64,000 nucleotides of DNA from Planctomycetota bacterium (GTDB lineage: Bacteria; Planctomycetota; UBA8108; UBA1146): the NCBI GenBank assembly GCA_018694835.1, contig JABHOG010000034.1:37945-101944 (forward strand). The letters are read 5' to 3'. This document shows positions 1 through 11,931 of the stretch, one piece after another. A program made the position numbers and the translations under genes. How positions within the stretch are numbered: the first letter of the stretch is position 1; every line of letters starts with the position of its first letter. The notes under the pieces were generated by a model. That model made no database searches. It was not told where the DNA came from and saw nothing but the letters and a program-made list of their open reading frames with translations.

Positions 1-1379
1 GCGGCTATTGGAGCAAGGATCTCCTGGAAAAATGTGAAGTTCCCATCGCCGTCATTGAGATAGATGAACCAGTCACCCAGGTAACTGGAGATCACCCAGT
101 CGAGGTCGCCATCTCCATCGAGATCGCCCACATCGGTGGAGAGGGGAAAGTTATCTGCCGGATAAGCGATGGCGGGAGTGATGGTCCCGTCTCCGTTACC
201 GAAGTTGGTGGTGCCATTGTCCTGGCTGGCATTGACGCTGGTCACATCGAGGTGTCCATCGCCATTGAGATCTCCGAGGGCCAGCATCCAGGTGCCGCCC
301 GCTGCAGGTCGGCTACCCGATTCGGTGAAAGTACCGTCACCATTGTTGAGGTTCACGACGATCTCACCACTGTTGATCATGCCGATCACCAGATCGAGCA
401 ATCCATCACCATTCATGTCCCCGGTGGCCAACGACCTTTCTCCCGATCCTCCCCCCTCGAAGTAAGTGGGTGCGCCGAAGACTCCGGTGCCATTGTTGAG
501 CAGGATCGATAAGTTACCGGTGCCGTAATTGGTGTTGACCACGTCCTGGTCGCCATCTCCATCGACATCGAGCACTGCGACTCCCCGAGGAGCAATCCCA
601 ACATTGATCTGCTGCTGTGGAGCGAAGGTTCCATCTCCATTTCCGAGCAGTACGGAAACGGTATCGGCAGCGATGTTGCAAACCACGATGTCTATGAATC
701 CGTCTCGGTTGAAATCTGCAGGCTCGTTGGGGCTCGCCTGTAGGTTGACTGAACTCGGAGGGTTGACCATGGAACCGAACTGGCCGCTGTCATTTCCCAG
801 ATTGAGGTAGCACCTGACGTCTGCGGTATCTTCGTTGATGACGGAGATATCCAGGTGCCCATCGTTGTTCAGGTCCGATCCGAGTCCTCCGTAACTACGA
901 GTGGACTGCGCTGGATTGGTCCTGGTGGACCAGTTGTGTGTCTGGGTCAGTTGCAATGTGGCCGGAGCAGATTGTGTCCAGAACAGAAAACTGTATCCCC
1001 CCTGCTGGATCGATGCTCCGCTGACCGCGGTGATCTGTTCGGAGAGGATCACCATCACCTGCTCACCGGCAGAAAATGGATTGTCAGGAGTGAGCCGAAT
1101 CGAGGATCCCCCGACCACCTCCAGCAACCCCTCCGCAGGACCACTCCAGCGACCGATGGCCCAGCATGAACCATTTGTGACCGAAGCGGGGTCGATCGGT
1201 TCCTGGAAATTTATCCAGATGGTGGTGGCCACCGACGCCGTCAACTCGTTACTCGTTGGAATAGTGCTCAAGACCGGGAGTGCCCCCTGCTGCCCCTCGA
1301 CCCTGTCGAGGGTCGGAGTCACGAAGGAAAACAGCGTAACTACCAGCAAATATAGTGGCCGAACACTGAACCTGAACAT
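1..1379 (-). CDS. Secreted FG-GAP/VCBS repeat protein, C-terminus cut by window edge
   Basis: The reading frame runs off the left edge, so the C-terminus is missing. The visible part begins MFRFSVRPLYLLVVTLFSF, a signal peptide, followed by a bacterial Ig-like (Big_5/SbsA-type) domain at about residues 30-130 (LPVLSTIPTSNELTASVATT). Then come calcium-binding FG-GAP/VCBS repeats with motifs such as DLNNDGHLD, DVDGDGDQD, DMNGDGLLD, DLNGDGHLD and DLDGDGDLD, each followed by a GNGDGTF-type turn. These repeats usually form a beta-propeller in surface or secreted proteins; the ligand is unknown. Two ATGs are adjacent (1380-1382 and 1377-1379). The second lies at better distance from the AGGAG box, so it was chosen. 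The repeats and signal peptide are clear; the function is not. Confidence 0.85.
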   Translation of the reverse strand, partial: MFRFSVRPLYLLVVTLFSFVTPTLDRVEGQQGALPVLSTIPTSNELTASVATTIWINFQEPIDPASVTNGSCWAIGRWSGPAEGLLEVVGGSSIRLTPDNPFSAGEQVMVILSEQITAVSGASIQQGGYSFLFWTQSAPATLQLTQTHNWSTRTNPAQSTRSYGGLGSDLNNDGHLDISVINEDTADVRCYLNLGNDSGQFGSMVNPPSSVNLQASPNEPADFNRDGFIDIVVCNIAADTVSVLLGNGDGTFAPQQQINVGIAPRGVAVLDVDGDGDQDVVNTNYGTGNLSILLNNGTGVFGAPTYFEGGGSGERSLATGDMNGDGLLDLVIGMINSGEIVVNLNNGDGTFTESGSRPAAGGTWMLALGDLNGDGHLDVTSVNASQDNGTTNFGNGDGTITPAIAYPADNFPLSTDVGDLDGDGDLDWVISSYLGDWFIYLNDGDGNFTFFQEILAPIA

Positions 1380-1545
1380 CATAGCTCCTTCAATTTGTCG
1401 ATGCTGAGTCACCCTCCATCATAACAGGTAACTAATGCGATCTCTAATCCCCCATCGTGGCCCGAGAGGCTCTATTCGAGACGCTCACCGACAATGGTTG
1501 ACTTTCGGGGACCACCCCGGCTGCCTGGAAAGAAATGAGGCGTTA

Positions 1546-1692
1546 TTGATCCAGGTGTTATTGATCCAGGTGTTGTTGATCCAGGTGTTGTTGATCCAGG
1601 TGTTGTTGATCCAGGTGTTGTTGATCCAGGTGTTGTTGATCCAGGCGTTGTTGATCCAGGCGTTGTTGATCCAGGTGTTATTGATCCAGGTG
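1546..1692. repeat. 15-bp tandem repeat, about 9.8 copies
   Basis: Nine full units of TTGATCCAGGTGTTG (or close variants with A or C at two positions) run from 1546 to 1680, with a partial tenth to 1692. The array overlaps the end of the UbiD-family gene: read on the minus strand, the last codons HLDQ and the TAA stop of that gene are one repeat unit (CACCTGGATCAATAA), and the remaining copies lie downstream. The unit length is a multiple of three, so all six frames stay open and produce artefactual ORFs. There are no spacers, so this is not a CRISPR array. Confidence 0.95.
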
Positions 1693-3477
1693 CCCTGCAT
1701 CGCTATCCCCCATCTCGACAGTTGTACCGGGGAAGTACTCCCTCCAGCGATTGTCGACCACCGTGGCGGTCTCAGGATCGCAGAACAACTCGTCGGGATA
1801 ACCCGACTTCATCCTCGCATCGATGGCGATCGGTGGATGATGTGCGACGTGATTCCTCACCACCTCGCTCTGTCGTGAATAGATGTCTGCCGCCGGCTCG
1901 AAACGAGTGAAGGTGTTCCACAGGAATCGTGTCACCGATCGAGTCGCAGCCACTGCATCATCGACCAGGATGACCAGCGGCCAGTTCTCGAGCGCATCCG
2001 CTGCGAGACAGCGGTTTGCCGCGTCCGGTTGTTTTGCGTGAGATGGACCCTCGACCACCAGACACCCGGCACAGAAGACCTCTGCACGGGTGAATCCATC
2101 CGGCAGAGGCCCATCAAACACGCGGGGCAGATCTCGAATGGGATCCCCCAGACCGAGCAAGAATCCCTTGGAACCTTCATTCACCGATGGACCTGCATAG
2201 TCGAGGGTATCCATGCTAGTGCATGCGATGACGTGAAGATCCGTTCTAAAATCAGCGCGCGCCAGGATGTGCTCCAGCGTTGCTCGGAAATCTTTCAGGT
2301 CAACTCCGCCATCGGTCAACAGCAAGAATTTTGTCAGCGACAATTGTCCTTCTCCGAGGATTCGGAATGCCGAAACCATCGCTTCCCGCGGATAACGATC
2401 GGTCACGATGGCCGCACCCAGCGAGTGATACCCGGTCTCGCCATAAGACCAGAGATCGCGCACCGTGGGCATCACCAGTGGAAACAATGGGGAGAGAAGG
2501 TCCTGGAGGAAATCTCCGAGGAAGAAGTCTTCCTGCCGTGGCTTTCCCACCACTGTTGCCGGGTAGATGGCCCCCTGACGATGGGTGATCCCTTTGACCT
2601 TCATCACCGGGTAATCATGCTTCAAGGAGTAGTATCCGTAATGATCTCCAAAGGGACCTTCAGGCCATCGCTGTCCAGGTATTGAAGTCCCATGGATGGC
2701 AAACTCGCACTCGGAGATGAAGGGAAGTGGCTGCCCCGGGACTTCCGAAAGGCGAATGGGTCCACCCTGAAGCAACGAAGCCAGCAACAGTTCGCCAATA
2801 TTTTCCGGCAAAGGAGCCACAGCACTGGCGATCAAGGCCGGCGGTCCACCGAGGAAGCAGGTCACCGGCAACGGCTTTTGCAGTCGCTCCGCTTCCATCA
2901 GGTGATATCCAGAACCCTTGTGAATCTGGAAGTGGAGCCCCAGGTGACTCGAATCGTGACGTTGCATCCTGTACATGCCGAGATTGTGCCGTCCATCGAC
3001 AGGATGTTCGGTGTAGACAAGAGGCAAGGTGATGAAGGGGCCACCATCCTCGGACCAACTGGTGATGATGGGTAAGTCCTTCAGATCCAGCTGCGGATCC
3101 TGGTGCTCCAGCACCGCACCGCCCGATCTTCTCTTCATCCCGACCTTGAGCAAGGTGCTTGCGACATCTCGGGCTCCCCAGAGTTTGTCGAGTGTTGGGG
3201 GCATCATCGTCTCTGCCAGATGTACCAGACGGCGAAGAAATTTCTGGCCGTGATCTCCGAAAGCCATCTCGACTCTACGCTGGGTTCCGAACAGATTGGT
3301 AACCAACGGGAATTGGGATCCGATCGGATTCCGAAACAAGATGGCGGGACCGCCACCGGCAATCACTCTCCGATGGATTTCCGCAACCTCGAGCCGAGGA
3401 TCGACCGGAGCATCCACTTCCACCAGATCTCCTGATCGGCGAAGTTGGTCGAGAAAACTACCCAGATTGCGATGCAT
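1678..3477 (-). CDS. ubiD: UbiD-family prenylated-FMN-dependent decarboxylase
   Basis: A 599-residue protein, longer than the roughly 490-residue E. coli UbiD and similar to the long UbiD forms. UbiD enzymes decarboxylate aromatic or unsaturated acids with prenylated FMN, classically 4-hydroxy-3-polyprenylbenzoate in quinone synthesis. Visible family motifs are NLGMYRMQ (about residues 165-172, the cofactor-binding arginine region), SECEFAIHG (255-263) and the acidic EGPFGDHYGYYS (273-284). The start is well supported by GGGAGGA five to six bases upstream of ATG. The substrate is not evident; no UbiX partner is in the window. The last five codons including the stop are the first unit of a 15-bp repeat array, so the original C-terminus may have been altered by repeat expansion. 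Confidence 0.88.
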   Translation of the reverse strand: MHRNLGSFLDQLRRSGDLVEVDAPVDPRLEVAEIHRRVIAGGGPAILFRNPIGSQFPLVTNLFGTQRRVEMAFGDHGQKFLRRLVHLAETMMPPTLDKLWGARDVASTLLKVGMKRRSGGAVLEHQDPQLDLKDLPIITSWSEDGGPFITLPLVYTEHPVDGRHNLGMYRMQRHDSSHLGLHFQIHKGSGYHLMEAERLQKPLPVTCFLGGPPALIASAVAPLPENIGELLLASLLQGGPIRLSEVPGQPLPFISECEFAIHGTSIPGQRWPEGPFGDHYGYYSLKHDYPVMKVKGITHRQGAIYPATVVGKPRQEDFFLGDFLQDLLSPLFPLVMPTVRDLWSYGETGYHSLGAAIVTDRYPREAMVSAFRILGEGQLSLTKFLLLTDGGVDLKDFRATLEHILARADFRTDLHVIACTSMDTLDYAGPSVNEGSKGFLLGLGDPIRDLPRVFDGPLPDGFTRAEVFCAGCLVVEGPSHAKQPDAANRCLAADALENWPLVILVDDAVAATRSVTRFLWNTFTRFEPAADIYSRQSEVVRNHVAHHPPIAIDARMKSGYPDELFCDPETATVVDNRWREYFPGTTVEMGDSDAGHLDQ

Positions 3478-3545
3478 CGAATCCTCCCGGCCTCATCTCG
3501 GCCTGGGGTTGATGCTGCGTTCTACTCGGTCCCGTGTCCAGTGCT

Positions 3546-3803
3546 TCAGATCGCATCCCGAGCCTGAAAGGGGACCCCCTCGATACTCTTCAGCTGGACC
3601 TGGTTGCCTTCGACTACCTCGATCTCGACCTTGCACTTCTCGAGCAAGTCACCTTGAAAGCGCTCTTCCATCGCCGAAGCGATCGCTTCCGGATCGATAG
3701 CACTGTCGGTCCCGATCCGCATCTCGATACACGTGATGCGGATCAGGCCCCCTAGCAATGCCTGGATGCGGGCGGATTCGAGAATGCGGGCGAGCAGCGG
3801 CAC
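3546..3803 (-). CDS. Small HypA/HybF-like protein lacking the zinc-finger segment
   Basis: An 85-residue protein starting with GTG behind a GGAAGGA box. Its layout resembles the nickel metallochaperone HypA: an N-terminal helix (LARILESARIQALLGG), a strand (IEMRIGTDSAIDPEAI), a helix with acidic residues, then CKVEIEVVEG. The two CxxC zinc motifs expected next are absent, and the chain goes directly to a HypA-like last strand, NQVQLKSIEGVPF. The MHE start that supplies nickel ligands in HypA is also missing. It may therefore be a degenerate or repurposed relative rather than a working nickel chaperone. It sits between the UbiD-family gene and the amidohydrolase on the same strand. The 202 bases upstream (3804-4005) contain a short open frame with no standard start codon and no gene I can support. 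Confidence 0.45.
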   Translation of the reverse strand: MPLLARILESARIQALLGGLIRITCIEMRIGTDSAIDPEAIASAMEERFQGDLLEKCKVEIEVVEGNQVQLKSIEGVPFQARDAI

Positions 3804-4005
3804 CGATCAGGTTCCTTCCAGTTCGAGCTTCCGTTCCCGGCTTGTCGAAGATGCCAGGCTCAGATAACTCTCTTCGGAATGAACCCCCCGATGAGTGAAG
3901 GTCTTTTTTAGATCGCCCCATTGGTACCGGGTAGCACCCCAATCCTGGACAGCCGTCGCAGGATCCAGATTCCAGCTCTGCCACCTCCGGGGGTAGCAAA
4001 TGGAT

Positions 4006-6780
<2,775 letters not shown>

Positions 6781-6781
<1 letters not shown>

Positions 6782-8643
6782 TGATCTGGCCCCTGTTAGC
6801 GATGGTCTGGCTCGTTCCTCTGACTGTAGAGGACGCTGCTGCCAGTTACACCATCTCGCTCGACGCCGCCGCACAACACCGGGTCACGATCGAAGCGGTT
6901 TATCCCGCTCCAGATTCATCTTCTCTGGAACTCTGGATGCCGGTCTGGACCCCGGGTTCCTACAAGATCCGCGATTACTCGCGACACATCGAAGAATTGC
7001 AGGCATTCGATGCCACCGGCGAGCCACTGACGATTCAGCGACCGGGCAAGAATCGCTGGATCGTGGAGACCCGAGGCCGTGGAGATGTCACGGTTCGCTA
7101 CCGTCTCTATTGCAAGATCCTCTCGGTCAGAACCAACTTCATCGAAGCGGGATCTGGTTTCCTCAATGGGGCGGCGACCTTTTTACTTCCGCGTAGCCAG
7201 AACGGTCCCTTCGACATCACCATCGAACTCCCCCCTGAGATGAGCCAGGTCGTGACCTGCCTGACCGAAACCGCTCCCGCACGATGGCGCGCGCGGAATG
7301 TCGATCACCTGTGCGATTCCCCCATCTTGCTGGGAAACCCAGAAATTCGAGATTTCGAAGTGGAATCGGTGCCCCACTCTCTGGTCAATCTCGGTGCCGA
7401 TGATCTCTGGGACACCGATGCATGCGCCGAGGATGTGCAGAAGATCTGCGAGGAACTGGTTCGCTTCTGGGGGGAGATCCCCTATTCCAGCTACCGCTAC
7501 CTCAATGTCATCGCCGAGGGCGGAGGTGGTCTCGAGCACAAGGATTGCGCCCTGATGCTATCTGGGCGCTGGAGCTGGGGAGACGAGGATCGGCGCAAGG
7601 GCTGGTATGGCCTGATCAGTCACGAACAATTCCACGCCTGGAATGGTAAACGACTCCGCCCTGAAGCTCTGGGGCCGTTCAATTACGAGCAGGAAGTTTT
7701 GACACCCGATCTCTGGTTTGTCGAGGGTTTCACCAGTTACTACGATGACCTACTCATCGCTCGGGCGGGGCTGATCGATCAGAAGAAGTACCTCGAGGGT
7801 CTCGGCAAGCAGATCAAGGATATCCAGAAGACTCCCGGAAGGCTGGTGCTCCCGCTGTCACGCGCCAGCACCGATGCCTGGATCCGTTACTACCAGCGCG
7901 ATGAGAACTCGGTCAATAGCCAGATCTCCTACTACACCAAGGGTGCGATGGTCGCCTGGCTGCTCGATGCCCGGATCCGAACTGCAACCGACCACCAGCG
8001 CACCCTCGATGACGGTATGCGGCTCGCCTTTCAGCGATACTCCGGCGAGAAGGGTTACACCCACGATCAGCTGAGGGGCGTCTTTGAAGAGGTGGCGGGC
8101 GCCGATCTCTCCGACTGGTTCCTCCGCTTCATCGACGGCACCGATGAACTGGAGTATGAAGAGGCACTGAAAACCTTCGGGCTTCGTTTCGAACCTGAGA
8201 AGGAAGAGGAGCAAAAGAAGCCTGCGAAGGGTTGGCTCGGGATCGAAGCGGGAGGAAGCGGTGGGCGCTGGTCGGTCACCCGAGTCCGCAGCGGGACTCC
8301 CGCATATCTGGCCGGACTCAACCCCGGAGACGAATTGATCGGGCTCGATCAATTCCGTTTGAATGCCTCCACCTGGGAACAGATTCGTCGCCAGTATCCT
8401 CCCACCAGCGAGGCGACATTGCTCGTGTCTCGCCGTGGTGCGTTGGTCTCGCTGAAGGTGCTGTTCGGTGAAGAACCGCGGAATCGCTGGAAACTACAGA
8501 CCCATCCGGAAGCCACCGAGGAGCAGGTCGAGCGGCGCGTCCAGTGGCTCGGAAAGGCGGGCGCCCAGGCTCAGGAGGCTCAGGCCGAAAAGTCGCCTGA
8601 GGGCGCTCCAGAAGCCACAGATGAGGCTTCTGGCCAACGGTGA
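6781..8643 (+). CDS. Secreted M61-family (glycyl aminopeptidase-like) metallopeptidase with PDZ domain
   Basis: A 620-residue protein starting MIWPLLAMVWLVPL, a likely signal peptide. The N-terminal part (SLELWMPVWTPGSYKIRDYS) is the typical beta-rich M61 domain. The catalytic region has HEQFHAWNGKRLRPEALGP, an HExxH zinc motif with the NxKRxRP signature of M61, followed by the third ligand region WFVEGFTSYY. A PDZ domain lies near residues 490-590 (KGWLGIEAGG...TPAYLAGLNPGDELIGL), as usual for this family. The last 40 residues are Ala/Glu-rich and look disordered. M61 enzymes cleave small N-terminal residues; the protein probably acts in the periplasm or outside. It is coupled to proS by an overlapping stop/start. 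A short hairpin CCGTGG-TGGG-CCACGG follows the stop. Confidence 0.9.
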
Positions 8644-8758
8644 CCGTGGTGGGCCACGGCGCATGGGTGGGCAATCCTGGAATCACATCCTATCCTCAAG
8701 ATGGAAGGGAACCGGAACCCGTTTCGCCGTTCCCCCATCCAGTTTCCAGGAGGCTACA

Positions 8759-9163
8759 TTGACCATATCCATCGAGAGTTATTCCCAACGTCGTGAGTTC
8801 GTGAAACTCCCGACCGAGATTCCGGTCCGTTACAAGTTCCTCTCCAAAGAGGTCGAGATCTCCGAAGAAGCTGTCTTCGAGGGATCGACCTCGCAGATCG
8901 GTGGAGGAGGCTTGATGCTTCACGGCAAGATCCCCAGTTACAACTGGATCCCCGCCCTCCTCATGGGCAAGATTCACCTGGGGGTAAATCTGTTGCTGCC
9001 TTCGCTCGATCATGCGATCAAGGGGTTGTGCCAGGTAGCCTGGATCGAAGAGATCCCCGAAAACCGTGACCGCTGCACCTTGGGCCTCCGGTTCATCGAC
9101 ATCGAAAAGGAAGATCAAGACCAGGTGATGAAGTACCTGATCCGCTCACAAGTACGCCGCTGA
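8759..9163 (+). CDS. PilZ-domain protein, possible c-di-GMP receptor
   Basis: A 134-residue protein translated from TTG at 8759, five bases after a strong AGGAGG box; no ATG start fits. It begins TISIESYSQRREFVKLPTEIPVRYKF, where QRREFVKL resembles the RxxxR element of PilZ domains, followed by STSQIGGGGLML in place of the usual D/NxSxxG motif. PilZ domains bind cyclic di-GMP and control motility, polysaccharide output or gene expression. The first acidic or Asn residue of the second motif is replaced by Ser, so binding is uncertain. It is preceded by M61 and followed by a hairpin. No direct partner is obvious; the window also holds a flagellar operon, but 18 kb away. Confidence 0.75.
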   Translation: MTISIESYSQRREFVKLPTEIPVRYKFLSKEVEISEEAVFEGSTSQIGGGGLMLHGKIPSYNWIPALLMGKIHLGVNLLLPSLDHAIKGLCQVAWIEEIPENRDRCTLGLRFIDIEKEDQDQVMKYLIRSQVRR

Positions 9164-9170
9164 CCTGAGA

Positions 9171-9200
9171 GGTGCGGCGATCCCAGAAGGGTGCCGCACC
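9171..9200 (+). terminator. Hairpin after the PilZ gene
   Basis: GGTGCGGC (9171-9178) pairs perfectly with GCCGCACC (9193-9200) around a 14-base loop, starting eight bases after the PilZ stop codon. There is no T-run behind it, so termination strength is uncertain. Confidence 0.5.
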
Positions 9201-9218
9201 ATTCAGTCGACCCCGACC

Positions 9219-10802
9219 ATGATCATCGCACTTCTTCTATGGCTCGCCGCTGAAGTGTTCACTCCCGCTCCTCCCGATTGGGCAGTGGGCTGGTTTCCAC
9301 CGGGTCACCTTCTTGGCCCCCTGCTGATCCTGGTCCTGGCTCCTGCGCTGGTGCTGCTGGCCTATCTGCTGCTGCTGAAACTGGTGCAGTCGGTCCGTGG
9401 CCAGCAGGACTTCACCGGTTCACACTATCGATACTACCTTCTCATCCAATCCCCAGTTCTGCTCCTGACATGGGCCACAATGCTGTGGCTTGCCCACTGG
9501 TATGACCGAGCAGAATTCCTGCTTCCGGTGAGTGGGATCGCTGCGGCCGCAGCCCTCACCATTCTCCCACTACTGGTGGCCAGCGGGCTCTGCGCAGCAC
9601 TACGTTTCTGGTTCTTTGCCGCTCGCTCGCCGAGGCTGTTGCTGGGTGCGTTTCTTGGAGAGATCCGCAGCCACCTGATCCTGGTGATTCCACTGGTTGT
9701 AGCCCACGCGATGGGTGACTGGACACGAGTCAATCCCGATCATGGTGTGTGGCTGGAGCAGCAGATCCCTGTACCGATCGAGGTGCTGATGATGCTCATC
9801 ATCCTCCTGCTAGCACCCGCACTCCTGACCTGGACCCTCAATGCCCATCCGATGCCCGAGGGAGCGATGCGAGACCGATGGATGAACCTGGCCAGGAAGT
9901 CTGGTGTGGTCCTTCGCCAACCCTACATCTGGAGGACCGGTTGGCAGCCGGTCGCCACGGCGATGGTGGCCGGATTGTTCTCCTTTCACCGAAGGTTCTT
10001 CATCACCGACTATTTCCTTCAGAGGTTGGGAGATGATGAGGCGGATTCTGCTTTTGCCCATGAACTCGCCCATGCACGTCTCCACCACGTCATGTACCTG
10101 CTTGGAGTCGCCTGCAGTTTCTATTACATGCTGGTTTCCTCACTGGACACCATCAACATCTTGGCGCCCACTGCTTTTTTCATCCTGATCACCATGACCT
10201 TCTGGATCTTCTTTGGTCGGATCAGCAGACACCTGGAGCACCAGGCCGACATCTTCAGCGACGAGTTGACTGAAAACCCCGGGGGAATCGGTCAAACACT
10301 CACCAGGCTGATCGAAATTCACTCGATGAACCCCAAGCGTCGTGGTTGGAGACACCCCGCTCCTCATCACCGGATCGAAGTGGTGAAACGATATCAACAG
10401 GATCCACAGTTCAAGAAAGCATTTGATCGTCATCACACACGGCTGATGGTTCTGATCGGACTTCTCTGCGCCCTGATGACGGGGGTGTTTCTCTCGCAAC
10501 AGTTCTCGTCTCCCCCCGGCGAGGAATGGAAAGCACACCTCGCAAAAGGCCACTCACACCTGGCTGCTGCACAGCTCCGACTCCAGCAAACCCCATCTTC
10601 GAGTCTTCGACGTCACGATGAGCTCTTGAACGGGGCGGAACGCTGGTTGAAGCAAGGAATCCAGCAGCTGCTGGTGAAAGACCCCCATCATCCGGGCCTC
10701 TCACACGCCTACCACGCCCTGGCGTCGATCTGCCAGCAGCAAGGCCGAGTCGAGGAGGCGGATTCCTACAGCGCCCTGGCAGAGGCCAACAGCGCCTGGT
10801 GA
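9219..10802 (+). CDS. M48-family membrane-bound metalloprotease
   Basis: A 527-residue protein with several hydrophobic segments in the N-terminal 210 residues (for example LIALLLWLAAEVF-type start, LLILVLAPALVLLAYLLLL, LILVIPLVVAHAMG) and the zinc motif FAHELAHARLHH in the middle. Hydrophobic segments follow (VACSFYYMLVSSLD, TAFFILITMTFWIFF), then EHQADIFSDEL, which fits the third zinc ligand region of M48 (HtpX/Ste24-like) peptidases. The C-terminal part is a soluble, TPR-like tail (GLSHAYHALASICQQQGRVEEADSYSALAEAN). M48 enzymes act in membrane protein quality control. The start ATG has no clear ribosome binding site. Its 3' end faces a convergent VWA-protein gene across a repeat-rich gap. 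Confidence 0.85.
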   Translation: MIIALLLWLAAEVFTPAPPDWAVGWFPPGHLLGPLLILVLAPALVLLAYLLLLKLVQSVRGQQDFTGSHYRYYLLIQSPVLLLTWATMLWLAHWYDRAEFLLPVSGIAAAAALTILPLLVASGLCAALRFWFFAARSPRLLLGAFLGEIRSHLILVIPLVVAHAMGDWTRVNPDHGVWLEQQIPVPIEVLMMLIILLLAPALLTWTLNAHPMPEGAMRDRWMNLARKSGVVLRQPYIWRTGWQPVATAMVAGLFSFHRRFFITDYFLQRLGDDEADSAFAHELAHARLHHVMYLLGVACSFYYMLVSSLDTINILAPTAFFILITMTFWIFFGRISRHLEHQADIFSDELTENPGGIGQTLTRLIEIHSMNPKRRGWRHPAPHHRIEVVKRYQQDPQFKKAFDRHHTRLMVLIGLLCALMTGVFLSQQFSSPPGEEWKAHLAKGHSHLAAAQLRLQQTPSSSLRRHDELLNGAERWLKQGIQQLLVKDPHHPGLSHAYHALASICQQQGRVEEADSYSALAEANSAW

Positions 10803-10832
10803 CATCTCCCTGTGGCATCTCCCTGTGACATC
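10803..10832. repeat. 13-bp direct repeat, about 2.3 copies
   Basis: CATCTCCCTGTG occurs twice in tandem, followed by a partial CATCTC, directly after the stop codon of the M48 protease gene. Confidence 0.7.
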
Positions 10833-10920
10833 TCGATCCACCGGGGCGATCACACTGGAGAAGAAGGGTGGGAGTAGATCTAATCATCGACCCGACAGTT
10901 GCACAGCCGTGGAATTCACG

Positions 10921-11038
10921 CTGCAGAATTAGAACTGCAGATTTAGAACTGCAGAATTGAAACTGCGGAATTGAAAGTGCGGAATTGAAACTGCGGAATT
11001 GAAACTGCGGAATTGAAACTGCGGAATTGAAACTGCGG
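10921..11038. repeat. 14-bp tandem repeat, about 8.4 copies
   Basis: Eight units of CTGCGGAATTGAAA (first three units vary as CTGCAGAATTAGAA and similar) run 10921-11032 and a partial ninth leads straight into the terminator hairpin. The later copies are nearly identical and the first copies diverged, as expected for recent expansion at one end. The rest of the 10803-11106 gap contains only the 13-bp repeat above and the hairpin below; no gene is seen. Confidence 0.95.
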
Positions 11039-11070
11039 GCTGAGAAGGGTTCATCCCCTTCTCAGCCCGC
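11035..11070. terminator. Bidirectional terminator hairpin between convergent genes
   Basis: A perfect 15-bp stem, GCGGGCTGAGAAGGG with CCCTTCTCAGCCCGC, encloses a six-base loop. It lies between the convergent M48 protease and VWA-protein genes and touches the 14-bp repeat array. No long T-run follows on either strand. Confidence 0.75.
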
Positions 11071-11106
11071 AGTGGTAATCCAGTCCGGCTGCAATAGAAC
11101 TGCAGA

Positions 11107-11931
11107 TCAGTTATCGCAGATGTGAAAGCTACCCTGGTTCATCGTCGCCAGCGTCTGCATGAAGGCGATCCCCGCAGAATCCGAGCCGATGAAGATGGTG
11201 TGAATCGGAACCTGTTGCCAGTTCGCCTGGGAGATCTCCGACAGAGCCTGAGACGAGGTATCCACATTATTACAGAAGGGGGCTCCATCACTGAGAATGA
11301 TGACCTGGCGCGAACTGTGACTCGATTGATTACAGATGGAGAGGATCTGAATCGCTGCAGGAGCAAGACAGGTCCACCCCTCTGCGTACAGAGAGTTGAC
11401 CCACGACAGGGCCGCAGTCTTTTCTGCCAAACGAGCGGCCTGCGGCGAAGGAGACCAGACCAGGGTGTTGGAACTGAAGGCGACGAGACTGAACTCTGCG
11501 GCAGGACTCAGCGATAGAATCGCCGAATTGACCTCCTGCTTGAGATCATCGATGGCTCCATCCCAGTCCATCGAACCGGACTTGTCGAGACACCAGAAGA
11601 AGGCATCTCCCTCGTAGTCCATGCCGTAGAAGACGATCGTTTCCGGGGCGTCTTCCTGGGTATCACCGGCCCCACCACCTCCGGATGGCATGTCCAGGGG
11701 CCGTAGATGGGGGCCCTGGTGGTCTGCGGCCAGCAACCAGATGCCACTCACCCATAACAATGGAATCAGCAACATCGACAGCTGGAACAGCCTGGGTCGA
11801 TCGCCAGGCCTCTTTCCCTGCAGACTGCCCGACTCCTTCGAGATCTCGCCCAAACGTTGTGGGGAGGGCTGTGGGGAGAGTTGTGCGGAAGGCTCCGCGA
11901 AGGGCTTCTGCTTCTCTTCTTCAAAGGACAC
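11107..11931 (-). CDS. Membrane-anchored von Willebrand A domain protein (paralogue 1)
   Basis: A 274-residue protein from a GTG start behind AAGGAG. A 50-residue Pro/Ser/Gln-rich N-terminal segment precedes one membrane helix (LSMLLIPLLWVSGIWLLAAD), then a spacer with RPLDMPSGGGGAGD and a von Willebrand A domain from about residue 95 to the end. The metal-ion-dependent adhesion site is present: DKSGSMDWDG, the Thr of GWTCLAP, and the Asp of ILSDGAPFC. VWA domains of this kind bind ligands through a metal ion; no partner is visible. It is clearly paralogous to the gene at 13502-14182, sharing EDAPETI, YEGDAFFWCLDKS, GWTCL and ANWQQ. The two flank a PfkB kinase gene on the same strand. Confidence 0.8.
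   Translation of the reverse strand: MSFEEEKQKPFAEPSAQLSPQPSPQRLGEISKESGSLQGKRPGDRPRLFQLSMLLIPLLWVSGIWLLAADHQGPHLRPLDMPSGGGGAGDTQEDAPETIVFYGMDYEGDAFFWCLDKSGSMDWDGAIDDLKQEVNSAILSLSPAAEFSLVAFSSNTLVWSPSPQAARLAEKTAALSWVNSLYAEGWTCLAPAAIQILSICNQSSHSSRQVIILSDGAPFCNNVDTSSQALSEISQANWQQVPIHTIFIGSDSAGIAFMQTLATMNQGSFHICDN

Noticed and set aside
1546..1692. Possible CRISPR array
   Set aside because: Units are 15 bp and directly adjacent with no spacers; no cas genes are in the window. The same applies to 10921-11038.
1435..1878. Open frames on both strands over the 15-bp repeats (LLIQV and TWINN repeat peptides)
   Set aside because: They arise because the repeat unit is a multiple of three without stops; neither has a supported start and both overlap the UbiD-family gene.
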